NCBI GenBank assembly: GCA_030625775.1
Contig: DAOUQC010000015.1
Span: forward strand, 1-64,000
DNA: 64,000 bases
Origin: Verrucomicrobiota bacterium
GTDB taxonomy: Bacteria > Verrucomicrobiota > Verrucomicrobiia > Verrucomicrobiales > DEV007
Direction: 5' to 3'
Part shown: positions 24,781-34,955 of the stretch, one piece after another
Position numbering within the stretch: the first letter of the stretch is position 1
How the letters are laid out: every line of letters begins with the position of its first letter
The notes under the pieces: model-generated
The model's database searches: none
What the model was told of the DNA's origin: nothing
Seen by the model: the letters and a program-made list of their open reading frames with translations, nothing else
Position numbers and translations under genes: made by a program

Positions 24781-27700
24781 TCAGGGGATATAGATAAATT
24801 CATTCACGTTCAACAAAGCGAGGCAAAGACGGGCAAGAGCGTCAGATCGTTCTGCATCCGCTACATCCAACAAGGCCTTGGCATTTTTCAGCTCTTCTGC
24901 GTCCGGTTGTCTGCCAAGCGTTCTGAGAAAAACTGTTTTGGTTTGCGACTCGACATCAGCACCCGCAAGACTTCTCACCTTCCCCGCCAGAGCTTCCGCC
25001 CGGTGAGTCATAAATTCGCTATTCAGCAGAAAAAGCGGCTGCAAGGCAACGGTCGAAACGCCGCGTGCCGAACAACTGGAAATACTTTCCGGGCCGTCGA
25101 ACATCTTCATCACCGCCGGCATTTCACTGCGCCTCTGAGTGAGGTAAATCGTTCGGCGCAACTCGCTTTCCTCACGCTCAACAGGAACACTCGGACCACC
25201 AATAGAAGCATCCAGCTCACCGGTGGCCAGCAGGACAGAATCACGAATCGCCTCAGCCTGCAATCGTCGACGTGGCCAGTTCCACAACAGGCGGTTATCA
25301 GGATCGAGCTCGGCATTTTTTTCATCATGTTTGCGCGCCTGCCGATAGGTGTTCGACATCACAATCAAGCGATGAATGTGTTTGGTGCTCCACTTGTTAT
25401 CCATCAACTCAGCAGACAACCAATCCAACAACTCGGGATGAGTGGGTTTAGCCCCTTGAGTTCCGAAATCGCTCGCAGTCGAAACGATGCCCTGGCCAAA
25501 GTGATACTGCCACAAACGATTCACCCAAACCCTTGATACCAGCGGATTGCCCGGATCCGCCATCCAGTCAGCGAGCGCTACGCGTGGCCGCTCCCCCAAA
25601 GATGCTGGGGTCTTGCCCAGGACCACCGGCCAACCACTATCCAGTTCAGGTCCGGGTTTGGAAACATCCCCACGAATCAATAAACGAGCCCGCACATTTT
25701 TCAATCGATCCGGCTCATAGGCAATCGGGTCACGATTCACCACCGGCATACGCATGACTCCCGCATCTCCGGTCGCCGCCGAATAAAACCCCCAGGTATG
25801 CGGTTCATCACTTTCCGCAAACAAGCCCTTTGCTCTCAGTTTTTTGGCTTCCCGCATATAGAACGCGTATGAATCCTTCGACATCCAACGCTCGAGATCC
25901 GTCGGATTGTTTTTTGCCGAATTCTGCAAAGACAAATTACCCAACTGTCCGTTCACAAAAAAGGCCTGCAGACGATAATAATCACGCTGACTCAGCGGAT
26001 CAAATTTGTGGTTATGACACTGGGCACATTCCATCGTCAGCCCCAGCACGGCACTGCCAGTTGCGTTCACCATATCCACCAGCACATCGTTTCGCTGGGC
26101 CGCCTTGTCCATGTTATTGCCGCTGATCCTTGCAGCAGCCAGGAAACCGGTGGCTACCAGATTTCCATCCGAATAAGGTTGCATTTCATCGCCGGCTATC
26201 TGCTCCTTCAAAAAACGGTCATAGGGTTTGTCTTTGTTGAAACTGTCGACCACGTATTCCCGGTATCGCCAGGCAAAGGGACGCGGAATGTCATGCTGGT
26301 AACCATGACTCTCCGCCCAGCGAGCCAGATCCAACCAGTAGCGCCCCCAACGTTCACCGTAATGAGGCGAATCCAACAAGCGGTCGACTAATAGACGATA
26401 AGCATTCGGCCGCGCATTCACGGGATTAACAAAAGCCTCGACCTCCTCCTGTGTTGGTGGCAATCCGATCAAATCCAATGACAGACGACGAATCAAAGTG
26501 CGCCGCGATGCTTCGGTCGAAGGTTCCACCCCTTTTTCTTCCTGCTTCGCCGCAATGAAAGCGTCCACTTTTGTCTTCGCCCAGTCCTTGTTTTTCACCT
26601 TCGGAACCTGTGGACGGACCACTGCCTGAAAAGCCCAGTGATCGGACTTCCCGTTCGGCTCCGGCAAGAGTTTGTCATCCCACTGAAAACCCTGGTCAAT
26701 CCATGCCATCAGCAAGGCGATTTCTTTGTCACTCAACGCCTTTCCCTCTCCATCGGGCGGCATGCGTTTTTCGAGATCTTTAGCTGCCACATGTTCGATA
26801 AGTTTACTCTCAAGACTTTTTCCCGGAACCAGAAGCGGGTCGCCGGTGCTGTATCCCAGAACTTCACTCCTCACATCGAGCCTATAACCCGAATCCGGAT
26901 TCGCTCCTTTATGACATTCAAAACAATGCTTTTTTAACAAAGGAAAAACGTCCTGCTTGAAATCAACCGGCTCGCTCCACACAACCTTAGGTATTCTCAA
27001 ATGACTCTTTGTCAGCTTTTTGGCATCCTCAAGCGCCGCCTCATCAAGCACCCCCTCCCATGTCCGGCTCAATACCAGATCGTTGACAAAAATACGATCC
27101 TTCCGCTCCGTTTTTCTTCCGGTCGAAAAACCCAGCCATCGAACAAAACTGACACTGCGCGGATGTTTGATCGATGCCGCTGGTTTATCCAGATCACCGG
27201 GTTTGGGATTGACCCATAGTGCGACCTGATCATAATCTGCTCGCTCGGAATCCTCGCTCTTTTTCAAACGCGCAACCACCTGATAAGTTCGCCCTCGAAC
27301 CAACTCCACCTTACTCCACGCTGTGTGGCTCGGCCCGATGCGTACAATAAATACCACCTTACCTTTTTTCGGCCCCTGGTCAGCTACATGCACACCGATA
27401 TTCGGCACATGATCACCGTGAGTCGCTCGATCTCCACCATCCAGCCTGTCCAACCACAGCACAAAAAACTCGCTGCTATCCTCGCCCTTACTTTCGGGAT
27501 CATAGCGAAACTGAAACCGCACAAACAACTCACTTTCCCGATACGGCTTGGCCAATTCCCGGCGCATCGGATTGTTGCGCTCCGTCGTTCCTTTTATCAA
27601 CACGTCTCTGCCCTTCCCCTCAACATCCACAATTGACGCCGGACTCACCGCAGACAATTTCCACGGTGCAGACCATCCATATCCGGATTTTCCCGGAGCA

Positions 27701-27819
27701 CTTCCACTGCCATCAAAAGCATCACCCGCCACCCGATCTTCCTCCGCAGCCCACAGCGAACCTGACAAACAAAACAAAAACGCGTACAAGCCCAAATTCC
27801 ATTTAGTATCTTTTTTCAT
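24781..27819 (-). CDS. Planctomycete-type cytochrome c DUF1549/DUF1553 protein
   Basis: From ATG 27819 this is about 1012 residues with a signal peptide ([19 protein letters not shown]). In order: a concanavalin-like domain (about 40-270); a PSCyt1 heme motif in [20 protein letters not shown] near 310; DUF1549 (about 420-630) with [17 protein letters not shown] and a CxxCH-like [18 protein letters not shown]1553 (about 750-1000) with [17 protein letters not shown] and [11 protein letters not shown]. The family is thought to work in extracytoplasmic polysaccharide catabolism with electron transfer, but this is unproven. An open frame reaches 27927, inside the FecR gene, and was trimmed. It precedes DUF1501 in a four-gene unit led by an ECF sigma factor. 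Confidence 0.88.
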   Translation of the reverse strand: MKKDTKWNLGLYAFLFCLSGSLWAAEEDRVAGDAFDGSGSAPGKSGYGWSAPWKLSAVSPASIVDVEGKGRDVLIKGTTERNNPMRRELAKPYRESELFVRFQFRYDPESKGEDSSEFFVLWLDRLDGGDRATHGDHVPNIGVHVADQGPKKGKVVFIVRIGPSHTAWSKVELVRGRTYQVVARLKKSEDSERADYDQVALWVNPKPGDLDKPAASIKHPRSVSFVRWLGFSTGRKTERKDRIFVNDLVLSRTWEGVLDEAALEDAKKLTKSHLRIPKVVWSEPVDFKQDVFPLLKKHCFECHKGANPDSGYRLDVRSEVLGYSTGDPLLVPGKSLESKLIEHVAAKDLEKRMPPDGEGKALSDKEIALLMAWIDQGFQWDDKLLPEPNGKSDHWAFQAVVRPQVPKVKNKDWAKTKVDAFIAAKQEEKGVEPSTEASRRTLIRRLSLDLIGLPPTQEEVEAFVNPVNARPNAYRLLVDRLLDSPHYGERWGRYWLDLARWAESHGYQHDIPRPFAWRYREYVVDSFNKDKPYDRFLKEQIAGDEMQPYSDGNLVATGFLAAARISGNNMDKAAQRNDVLVDMVNATGSAVLGLTMECAQCHNHKFDPLSQRDYYRLQAFFVNGQLGNLSLQNSAKNNPTDLERWMSKDSYAFYMREAKKLRAKGLFAESDEPHTWGFYSAATGDAGVMRMPVVNRDPIAYEPDRLKNVRARLLIRGDVSKPGPELDSGWPVVLGKTPASLGERPRVALADWMADPGNPLVSRVWVNRLWQYHFGQGIVSTASDFGTQGAKPTHPELLDWLSAELMDNKWSTKHIHRLIVMSNTYRQARKHDEKNAELDPDNRLLWNWPRRRLQAEAIRDSVLLATGELDASIGGPSVPVEREESELRRTIYLTQRRSEMPAVMKMFDGPESISSCSARGVSTVALQPLFLLNSEFMTHRAEALAGKVRSLAGADVESQTKTVFLRTLGRQPDAEELKNAKALLDVADAERSDALARLCLALLNVNEFIYIP

Positions 27820-27850
27820 TCTAATCATCTCACTTTTCACTCTTCTCCAT

Positions 27851-29485
27851 TCACTCTTTTTTCTCCACCGCTTCCACCGCTGCGGATAAATTTTTAGCCA
27901 CGCTGAATCCGTAAACCAAGAGCTCATCGCTCACTTCCGTGTATTTGCCCATACGCAGACCGATAAATCGAAACTCCGCAGCTCCCTCATCTCTCACCGG
28001 ACCAATACTACTCGCATCGGGTTCAGGCTCTACATCTCCATCCACTACCGGATTCACCCACAGGGCAATCCTCGCTTTGCTCAACTTTTTGTCCCAGGCA
28101 TAATGCCCAGCCAATACAAACTCCCTACCATCCACAGGACGTTCGCCAATCGCTACATGCTCATGATGCAAGCGTGCAAAATATCGACCTTCTCGAATCC
28201 CGATCGTAGGCACATCCGTATGCGTGGAATCCTCGCGACCGTGCACATCAATCCACAATGCAAAAAAATCCTTATCATCCAAGCCCCGATAACAAGCACG
28301 GATGGCAAAATAATAATCGTCCGGCAGCACCTCCGCTAACTGACGTCGCACTCGATTTGCAACGGAAGGTTCGGCTTTTTCCCTTCCCCTGACCAACAAA
28401 TAACCGCCCGCCTTTACCTTGCCTGAGTGAGAAGCCACCGTTGGAATCAAGCGAGTGAACGCACGGCTCGCCATCCACGGATTCCCCCCAAATCCCATGC
28501 CTCCCCTACTGCCATCCAGAATGCCCTGCCCTTTGGTGAAATCCTGCCCCGCCATTCGCTCGTCCCTATTACCGGGCTTATTAAAATCCAGGCGTGGCAC
28601 ATTTTCCCTGCCGTTATTTCGACCTAAATCATTCGATCCCGCAATCGCAAGCAACTGCTCCAAAGCCGGTGGATCCGCAAACAGCGTCGGATCATTTATT
28701 ATATCGCCCCCTTGTATTCCATTGCTTTCAAAACGTCGTGCCTGCCCCTCGACGATCAATTCATGCACTCCCTCGCCCTTCCCTTTCACCGATATTTCTC
28801 CTTCAAACACATGCACATCCGTGCGCCCATTTTTATCCACGTCCGCCGCAAAATGCGTTCCCAAATCAACAATCTCGACATCCGGCGTCGTCAATTTAAA
28901 CCCAATCGCCTCCTCCGGCGCATAAGCACTCACTCGTCCGTAGAAAACGCGCACCTCTTGGTCAGAAACCACTGCAACTTTCGCCGGACCTTCCAGAGCC
29001 AAGCCAGCATTGCCATTCATCGCCAGACGAGCAATGCCCGATTTGACCCGCAGCGTCGCCCCTTTTTTAAACAGACTACCAAAAGAATACGACAGCTCAT
29101 CATCGGATTCCCAAACACAGTCTTCACTGTCGATCAACACAGCGACGATATTTTTTGGAGCCACTTCTGTTACTCCTCTGTTCAAAAGCACCGAAACCGC
29201 AATCAACAGTGCCACGCAAGCCGCGGCCAAAAGCGCAGCTCCAGTGAACATCGACTGTTCCTTTCCCTTGTCGGGAAATTCAACAACTCTATCATCCTTA
29301 TCCAAGCCCACTCCAAGGAGATTGAGTCGACAACTCAACAGCTCATCCATCTCCATGAGATCCAGATATTTTCTGATCCAATCAAAATCCCCCTTCATCC
29401 CCTCGCCCAAACGCTGCAAAGTTTTCTCGGAGCGCTCCCCGTCCAAAATTTCCCTCAATAGACTGTCGAACTCTTCCTCCTTCAT
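27851..29485 (-). CDS. FecR-type anti-sigma/sensor protein with C-terminal concanavalin-like domain
   Basis: This 544-residue membrane protein has a cytoplasmic N-terminus (MKEEEFDSLLREILDGERS), one transmembrane span near residues 85-110 (AALLAAACVALLIAVSVLL) and a FecR domain near 140-260, with VKSGIARLAMNGNAGLALEG and the VEIVDLGTHFAADVDKNGRT block. The C-terminal 200 residues form a beta-sandwich whose FFALWIDVHGREDSTHTDVP segment resembles the N-terminal domain of the downstream cytochrome-c protein. It probably holds the sigma factor and senses an outside signal. ATG 29485 overlaps the sigma gene stop (ATGA). Confidence 0.82.
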   Translation of the reverse strand: MKEEEFDSLLREILDGERSEKTLQRLGEGMKGDFDWIRKYLDLMEMDELLSCRLNLLGVGLDKDDRVVEFPDKGKEQSMFTGAALLAAACVALLIAVSVLLNRGVTEVAPKNIVAVLIDSEDCVWESDDELSYSFGSLFKKGATLRVKSGIARLAMNGNAGLALEGPAKVAVVSDQEVRVFYGRVSAYAPEEAIGFKLTTPDVEIVDLGTHFAADVDKNGRTDVHVFEGEISVKGKGEGVHELIVEGQARRFESNGIQGGDIINDPTLFADPPALEQLLAIAGSNDLGRNNGRENVPRLDFNKPGNRDERMAGQDFTKGQGILDGSRGGMGFGGNPWMASRAFTRLIPTVASHSGKVKAGGYLLVRGREKAEPSVANRVRRQLAEVLPDDYYFAIRACYRGLDDKDFFALWIDVHGREDSTHTDVPTIGIREGRYFARLHHEHVAIGERPVDGREFVLAGHYAWDKKLSKARIALWVNPVVDGDVEPEPDASSIGPVRDEGAAEFRFIGLRMGKYTEVSDELLVYGFSVAKNLSAAVEAVEKKE

Positions 29486-30030
29486 GACTCCACCCCCTGC
29501 TCCACACATTTTGCCAAGCCTTGACGCGCCCGATACAAGGTCATCGAAACGGCATCAACCGATTGCCCCACCAAATCCGCAATCGCTGTCACAGATGCGC
29601 TTTCCGTGTAGCGCAGCTCCACCAATCGGCGCTGACCTTCCGGCAACTTTTTGATGCACTCATTCAACACCTCCAGACGCTCATCAAAACTCTCGCTGCG
29701 CAACTGCGCCTGCTCGCTTATCTGCGTCACCAACTCTTCATCAAAGGGAACCCACTGCTGTTTATACTGCTTTCGAAGATGCACCTTCACCAGGTTGGCA
29801 GCAATCCCGCAAGCCCAGGGCATGAAGCGTTTAGAATGATCAAATTCCTCCCGCTTCCTCCACAACACCATATTGGTCTCCTGCAGCACATCGTTGGCAT
29901 CAGCCTCACGCGGCAAAAGGCTGCGAATCAACGATCTCAAGCCCGGCTGCGCCTCAGTCACGAGAACCACATAGTGCTCATTGCCATCTCCGACAGATTC
30001 CAGGTTTTGCTCTGATTTTGATCCCGACAT
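29482..30030 (-). CDS. ECF-type RNA polymerase sigma factor
   Basis: The 182-residue protein has sigma region 2 at about 20-90 (LLPREADANDVLQETNMVLW and FDHSKRFMPWACGIAANLV) and region 4 at about 120-175 (LPEGQRRLVELRYTESASVT, then SVDAVSMTLYRARQGLAKC). It matches the extracytoplasmic-function sigma group common in Planctomycetes and Verrucomicrobia, which usually sits before a FecR and a DUF1549/DUF1553 gene, as here. I chose ATG 30030 rather than GTG 30042. Four-base overlap with the FecR gene implies coupling. It probably drives the operon 30030-23321 or polysaccharide-use genes. Confidence 0.88.
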   Translation of the reverse strand: MSGSKSEQNLESVGDGNEHYVVLVTEAQPGLRSLIRSLLPREADANDVLQETNMVLWRKREEFDHSKRFMPWACGIAANLVKVHLRKQYKQQWVPFDEELVTQISEQAQLRSESFDERLEVLNECIKKLPEGQRRLVELRYTESASVTAIADLVGQSVDAVSMTLYRARQGLAKCVEQGVES

Positions 30031-30242
30031 AAGTGCTCTCACTGTATTCTTTACAAAAACCCGGAAAATCTAACGCACTTTTTACACTTTTTTTAATCAC
30101 CCTGATTTTCGCCCCATTATAACTTGATTTACCAGCGGCTGTTTTGTTGATTTAAGTGAATAACGTTAGCTCACCAAGCCCTGGGATACTTGCGTTTTTA
30201 GGGATTCCCTTTATTGATGTGACTCGACTCAAGTAATTTACT

Positions 30243-33200
30243 ATGAATCTTCCAGACACCATCGGATTTGACAGCAATCAAGAAGAACGCGATCCCGCCA
30301 AACAAAAACAACTACGTGAGTACCTCAATCTGAAATTCGCCGCCCGCGGATTGCCCATCATTGGGGATGAGAAGGATTCCCCCTTTCTGGAAATGGGAAG
30401 TTCCATGTTGAAGAATTTTCAAGAACGCCTGCGCCTTCTGAAAGACTACCGCTGCCCGGTTGATCAATATGTTCAAAACTGGTTGGTTGATTATCTCGGA
30501 CAAGATATAGAGGGCGTGTTCGAATCGGGAGATCCAATGTTACCGGATCCGCTTATTCTGGAGCGTCATGGCCTTTCACGTGAACTTTCTCTACCCGCCA
30601 ACGCAGACCGATTCGATTCCGAGATCGTGTCCAGCTATCGCACATGGCAGGGTGTTTGCCACAACCCTGCCAAGGACCGTCGGACTACCAAAGGTGTCTT
30701 TCATATTGTAGAAGGCGGATTACCCATACCTGCAGATAAAATAGCGACTCCCAAAAAAGCTTTTGCCCACCTGCTTAAAGCAGCGCTTAATCCACCTCGG
30801 GATTTGATGATACTGCCTTATACTTCTGAGGAAGCCAATCCAATTGAAATGTTTGCTTCTGTTCTGCTTCGACCAATAGTAGTGCCTGAAGTGCCTGGAT
30901 TTACTGCTCGGAAGACCATGGAGACTCGCTTTTTTGCTCCGGGCAGCCTGGTCAGCAATTTAGATTTCGTGGAATCAATATTCGGAAATGCGGGAGACCC
31001 CTTCCTTCCTGAAAATGACGCCCGCCTCGACGTCGAACACTGGTCAGGGCACACAGGTTGCGTCATCCTTGCTCCTCACTTGTGTCTTCAAAAAAAGCAA
31101 GCTCTTGGTCTTCCTCACATCAGTGAAGCCACCGACCGCCAAAAGCGTGACGGCATGTGCTGGGAAGATGAAAATGAATGCTACAACAACGGCACTGCCT
31201 TCAAAATAACCGTTCGTAACGAGCGTGGCGTTACGGTCACACTTATTGCCGATAACTATTTTGGTTATTGCAAAAAAGAAGTCAAAACCCAGATCAGTTT
31301 TGCCGCCAACCTTTACGGCCTAGCTGAAGAAGAGCATGCGGGCGGTGCTTTGGTTTTCCCAAGTTTTAATCTGGGTGAGAATTTCCACCTCAGTCAGTAC
31401 CGTCTGGAAGTGTCCCACACTTTCGAGGAAGTTGCCAAAAACTATGAGAAGCTGATGAAATTGATGCCTGAAGGTTACGGCATTGACCAACAATACAAAG
31501 ACATCCTTTACATCCCGGAAAACGCAAACATCGATCTTCGCGAACAAACCATCACTTGGAATAAAGGAGACAATGAACACTGCATCCAGCTCCTGCCTCA
31601 ACGCACCTATGTGATGCCTTCTGGTTATAAGGTGGAAATGCGAAAACCTTCAGAAGGGAGACGATGGCGTCTAGTTGGAACCAATGCAGAGGGTACTTTC
31701 TGTCACAAGCCCTGCACCGTTTCAGGAGGGGGCAAGTCGGAGATATCCAAACCCCTGACAGATGCCATGCATGAAGGACCTGTGATCATGCCCGATTTTG
31801 ACAAGGACATGAGCCGGGTTGAAGAATTGTTGAGCAGGGACTACAGCGATCGTTATCTCAACTCTCAACCTACCGGTGTCCCCAGTCGCACAATTCTCGA
31901 TCCCAATCGCTCGCTTGGCTCCGTCGTCCGATTGTTTTCTCCCAGCGAAGAATTCTCTGCGGCATACAATCAATTCATCTCATTAATCCCCAGGACGGTG
32001 AGGGATTTTATATTCACTTTAAAACGCTACTACAAACCCGAATGGGGTGATGACTGGCGTAGCCGTTTTCGTGTAGACAGTGTCAATGGCCAACCCGGCT
32101 TCCTGCTCAAATTTCGTAATCAAACCGTTCTGACCCAATATCTGCGTGTTGGGTTTGCAGAAGACGGTTCTTGGCGTGTGTTCGGATTGCGACATGATTT
32201 TGTGCCTTCTACCAAGCTGCAACGGGAAGATGATATTTCTGCCTCAATCACTATTCCCGCCAGTGCAGTGAAGCGAAACCAGATGCACCCTGAACTGGAG
32301 CAACCCAGTTACAAATTCGTGGAAAATTGTGAATTCCGACTCTTCCAGCGACCCGATGACGCCATCCACAGAGGTTACGATAAAAAGACTGAACTCGACT
32401 TTTCACGACATCAGAATTTCTTCTCCAACTACGAACCCATCGACCGCCAAACAGGCAGAAAAATGTTGGAGGACGTCATTCGCTTTGAGCAATTTACCGC
32501 CCCCCTGCAGAATACACTTAGCGAATTCGCCGAAGCCGCTGACGGAACCTCTCCCTCATACTGCATCAGCTCTGCCCATCCCCGGATCGTAGACGGCGTA
32601 CCTACGGAAAACCCCCGCTATCTGCAGAACCGACCAGACCTCGAAAATCCCCGCTCCGAATACCTTGCAGAAATCGGGTCGCGACTCTACCGACAGGTTC
32701 CGATTGACCAACCCGTAATAAATCCTGTTCATGCAGTTTTGCCTGGTCGTCGAAATAATCCTGCCGATCATGATGCAGGCATCCGCCCCCTCGCTGTTTA
32801 CGGCCCGGTACACTATCAGGAATTGCCCGAGCTGTTCATGGATTTCATTGCCAGCCTCACCGGCAAATCCCCTTCCACAACCGGAGCTGGCTCGGAAGGA
32901 GCTCTTACCAAGGGCCCTTTCAATTCGCTGCTCCCAATCGTCGACTTGAACGCCGCCATCCTTAGTTATATCGTCAGTGATTACGAAGGTTTCACCACAG
33001 CCGCAGGTTACATCGGCCCGAAATGCCGGGTCGATCATGATATCAGCCTGCTGGTGCCCGAAGTGTGGGCGCGCATGTTCCTCCATGAGAGAAAAGCTGC
33101 GCATCTGATTGAAAAAGGTCATTTGGAAAAGATCGAAGATTTTGAGCATAATGGAAACTGCGTGTTGGCCAGTCGTCTGGGATACCGGATCACCGAAAGC

Positions 33201-33740
33201 TTCATCCAATCCTACTTTGGCCGGGTGTTTACTGAGCCTGCCTCGGTATTCACAGAAGAAATGCTGAGACCCGAACGGCAAAGCTTAGACGATTATATTG
33301 ATGGAATAAGTAATATTGTCGAGACCCACCAAAAGGTAGCCACCCTCTATTTTGAAGATCAATCCGTGGAATTGGCCTGCCCGCCACTTAAGGCCCTTTT
33401 GCACATCATGGTTTACGGCCATTACAATGAAAAAGATATCAATCACCCCGAATGTCGCGCCCTGTTTTCCCGGGAAGCCGTGTTGGAAAGTGATTGGTAT
33501 CAAGAACGTTTACAAACAAAGGTAAGTATTCGTTTGAAGACGATGAAGCAGCATGTCGCTTCCCTTGAAAACTTTTTGAGAAAAACTCATTACGCAGGCG
33601 AAGCAGAGCGCATGCAGGTTAAGGAAAGGTTGGCACAATCCAAAAAAATACTGGCAAAACTTGAAGACGATCCCGCTGTATACCTAGCCAGCATCCGCGG
33701 CACCATCGGCGCCGACCCCACACTCGCGCCGACTTCATGA
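30243..33740 (+). CDS. Probable PPi-dependent phosphoenolpyruvate carboxykinase (large type)
   Basis: This 1165-residue cytoplasmic protein matches, in length and in remembered motifs, the pyrophosphate-type PEP carboxykinase known from Propionibacterium and Entamoeba. Supporting blocks are SGHTGCVILAPHLCLQKK near residue 265, the CYNNGTAFKITVRNERG block near 325, FIASLTGKSPSTTGAGSEGA near 870 (an anion-loop-like GKSPSTTG), AAILSYIVSDYEGFTTAAGY and KCRVDHDISLLVPEVW. The enzyme would interconvert oxaloacetate plus PPi and PEP plus phosphate and CO2. It stands alone, with its own 5' region of 212 bases. I have not aligned it to a reference, so the exact catalytic residues are not assigned. Confidence 0.72.
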   Translation: MNLPDTIGFDSNQEERDPAKQKQLREYLNLKFAARGLPIIGDEKDSPFLEMGSSMLKNFQERLRLLKDYRCPVDQYVQNWLVDYLGQDIEGVFESGDPMLPDPLILERHGLSRELSLPANADRFDSEIVSSYRTWQGVCHNPAKDRRTTKGVFHIVEGGLPIPADKIATPKKAFAHLLKAALNPPRDLMILPYTSEEANPIEMFASVLLRPIVVPEVPGFTARKTMETRFFAPGSLVSNLDFVESIFGNAGDPFLPENDARLDVEHWSGHTGCVILAPHLCLQKKQALGLPHISEATDRQKRDGMCWEDENECYNNGTAFKITVRNERGVTVTLIADNYFGYCKKEVKTQISFAANLYGLAEEEHAGGALVFPSFNLGENFHLSQYRLEVSHTFEEVAKNYEKLMKLMPEGYGIDQQYKDILYIPENANIDLREQTITWNKGDNEHCIQLLPQRTYVMPSGYKVEMRKPSEGRRWRLVGTNAEGTFCHKPCTVSGGGKSEISKPLTDAMHEGPVIMPDFDKDMSRVEELLSRDYSDRYLNSQPTGVPSRTILDPNRSLGSVVRLFSPSEEFSAAYNQFISLIPRTVRDFIFTLKRYYKPEWGDDWRSRFRVDSVNGQPGFLLKFRNQTVLTQYLRVGFAEDGSWRVFGLRHDFVPSTKLQREDDISASITIPASAVKRNQMHPELEQPSYKFVENCEFRLFQRPDDAIHRGYDKKTELDFSRHQNFFSNYEPIDRQTGRKMLEDVIRFEQFTAPLQNTLSEFAEAADGTSPSYCISSAHPRIVDGVPTENPRYLQNRPDLENPRSEYLAEIGSRLYRQVPIDQPVINPVHAVLPGRRNNPADHDAGIRPLAVYGPVHYQELPELFMDFIASLTGKSPSTTGAGSEGALTKGPFNSLLPIVDLNAAILSYIVSDYEGFTTAAGYIGPKCRVDHDISLLVPEVWARMFLHERKAAHLIEKGHLEKIEDFEHNGNCVLASRLGYRITESFIQSYFGRVFTEPASVFTEEMLRPERQSLDDYIDGISNIVETHQKVATLYFEDQSVELACPPLKALLHIMVYGHYNEKDINHPECRALFSREAVLESDWYQERLQTKVSIRLKTMKQHVASLENFLRKTHYAGEAERMQVKERLAQSKKILAKLEDDPAVYLASIRGTIGADPTLAPTS

Positions 33741-33764
33741 ACTTAGAGTAATCCTTAAATTATT

Positions 33765-34795
33765 TCACCCCACCAGTTCCGGAATCGGTTTATTGCCAGC
33801 ATCCACCAGATAATGCGGACGCCCCTTGGCATCCGGGATAGTGGTCCTGGCCGCATCGATGCCAATGCAATGATGCAGCGTTGCAAACACCTCCTGAAAA
33901 TTAACCGACCGCTCAGTAGGGAAAGCCCCATCCTTGTCAGTCGCACCGATGACTTGTCCCGTGTTTATTCCGCCTCCAGCCAGTAATGCAAAATTTGCGT
34001 TCGGCCAGTGATCGCGGCTGTTGAGTTTATTGATCCTGGGAGCTCTACCAAATTCACCACACACCACAACGGCGACATCCTTGTCCAATCCCCGGTCATG
34101 CAAGTCGTTCAACAAAGCCGAGAGCCCCATATCCAACATGGGAAATCTTTTTTGGTACTCGAATCCCTCTCCACCAGATTCATTGGTGAATGAGCAGGAC
34201 CCACAAAACCTCCATCGTAGGGGTTACCCCGGTTACCCCCTTTGGAAGGATACATCAACGCTACATTCGCAGGAACACTCGGCTTCGAACCTTCCAGCCT
34301 CGAAACCCAGGCACCGAAATTCGGCCAACCCTGTGGCGGTGCATTCGCCGTATCCAGTTTTTTCCGTCCGGTCATGCACTGGAAAGGGTCGTGCCGCGAA
34401 TCGCAGTCAGCCAATGAACGAATGATCGCAAACTTGTCCACACATTTGGCCAGGTTGGGAAATAACTCGCAAAATTCCATCCCCGGCACGTTGCTCTTGA
34501 TCGGCTGGAACTCGCCACGGATTTCCTGTGGAGCGTCCAGCTTCATGTCGAACATGTCCAGATGTGGAGGCCCGCCGGGTAGATAAATATTAATGATCAC
34601 CTTGTGCGAACTTCCCGTCTTCTGTGCCTCCTCCGCCGCCAGCAATTGTGGCAGGGATAAACCACCTGCAGCCATCCCTCCAATTTTCAGAAAATGGCGT
34701 CTCGACAGACCCTTTGATAGACCAGGGGTATCAAATAGATTAAGCATGACTGGGGAATGTTGCTTTTTCAGCCCCGACTCGCTCATCGGCGGCAA
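33765..34795 (-). pseudogene. DUF1501 family pseudogene (internal deletion and frameshift)
   Basis: The N-terminal piece (from ATG 34795; Tat-type SRRHFLKIGGMAAGGLSLPQ, then YLPGGPPHLDMFDMK and FVGPAHSPMNL) and the C-terminal piece (GLSALLNDLHDRGLDKDV, CGEFGRAPRINKLNSRDHW, ALLAGGGINTGQVIG to the stop at 33765) belong to one DUF1501 protein but lie in different frames. The junction is near 34140-34185, where the C-terminal frame reads GGEGFEYQKRFPMLDMG. Together they give about 345 residues against about 470 for the intact copy at 23321, so roughly 110-130 residues are missing. VVVCGEFGR also has Cys in place of the usual Trp. The gene is probably inactive, and no cytochrome-c partner remains beside it. 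Confidence 0.8.
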
Positions 34796-34955
34796 GTCAG
34801 AATTGGCAGGAGTTCTGGGCAGCGGAAGGTTTCGACTCTATGTAATTTATAAAAATCTCCCCACACGTCAAGCTTGGAGAACTCCATCTGATCCAGCCTG
34901 TTCCTTCCAGTTTTCCCTCGATTTACCCACAGCAGGCTTATACACTTCCTTCACC

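Noticed and set aside
34593-34955. N-terminal extension of the esterase at 34956
   Set aside because: The extra stretch is antisense to the DUF1501 pseudogene and lacks a leader; the signal peptide begins at 34956.
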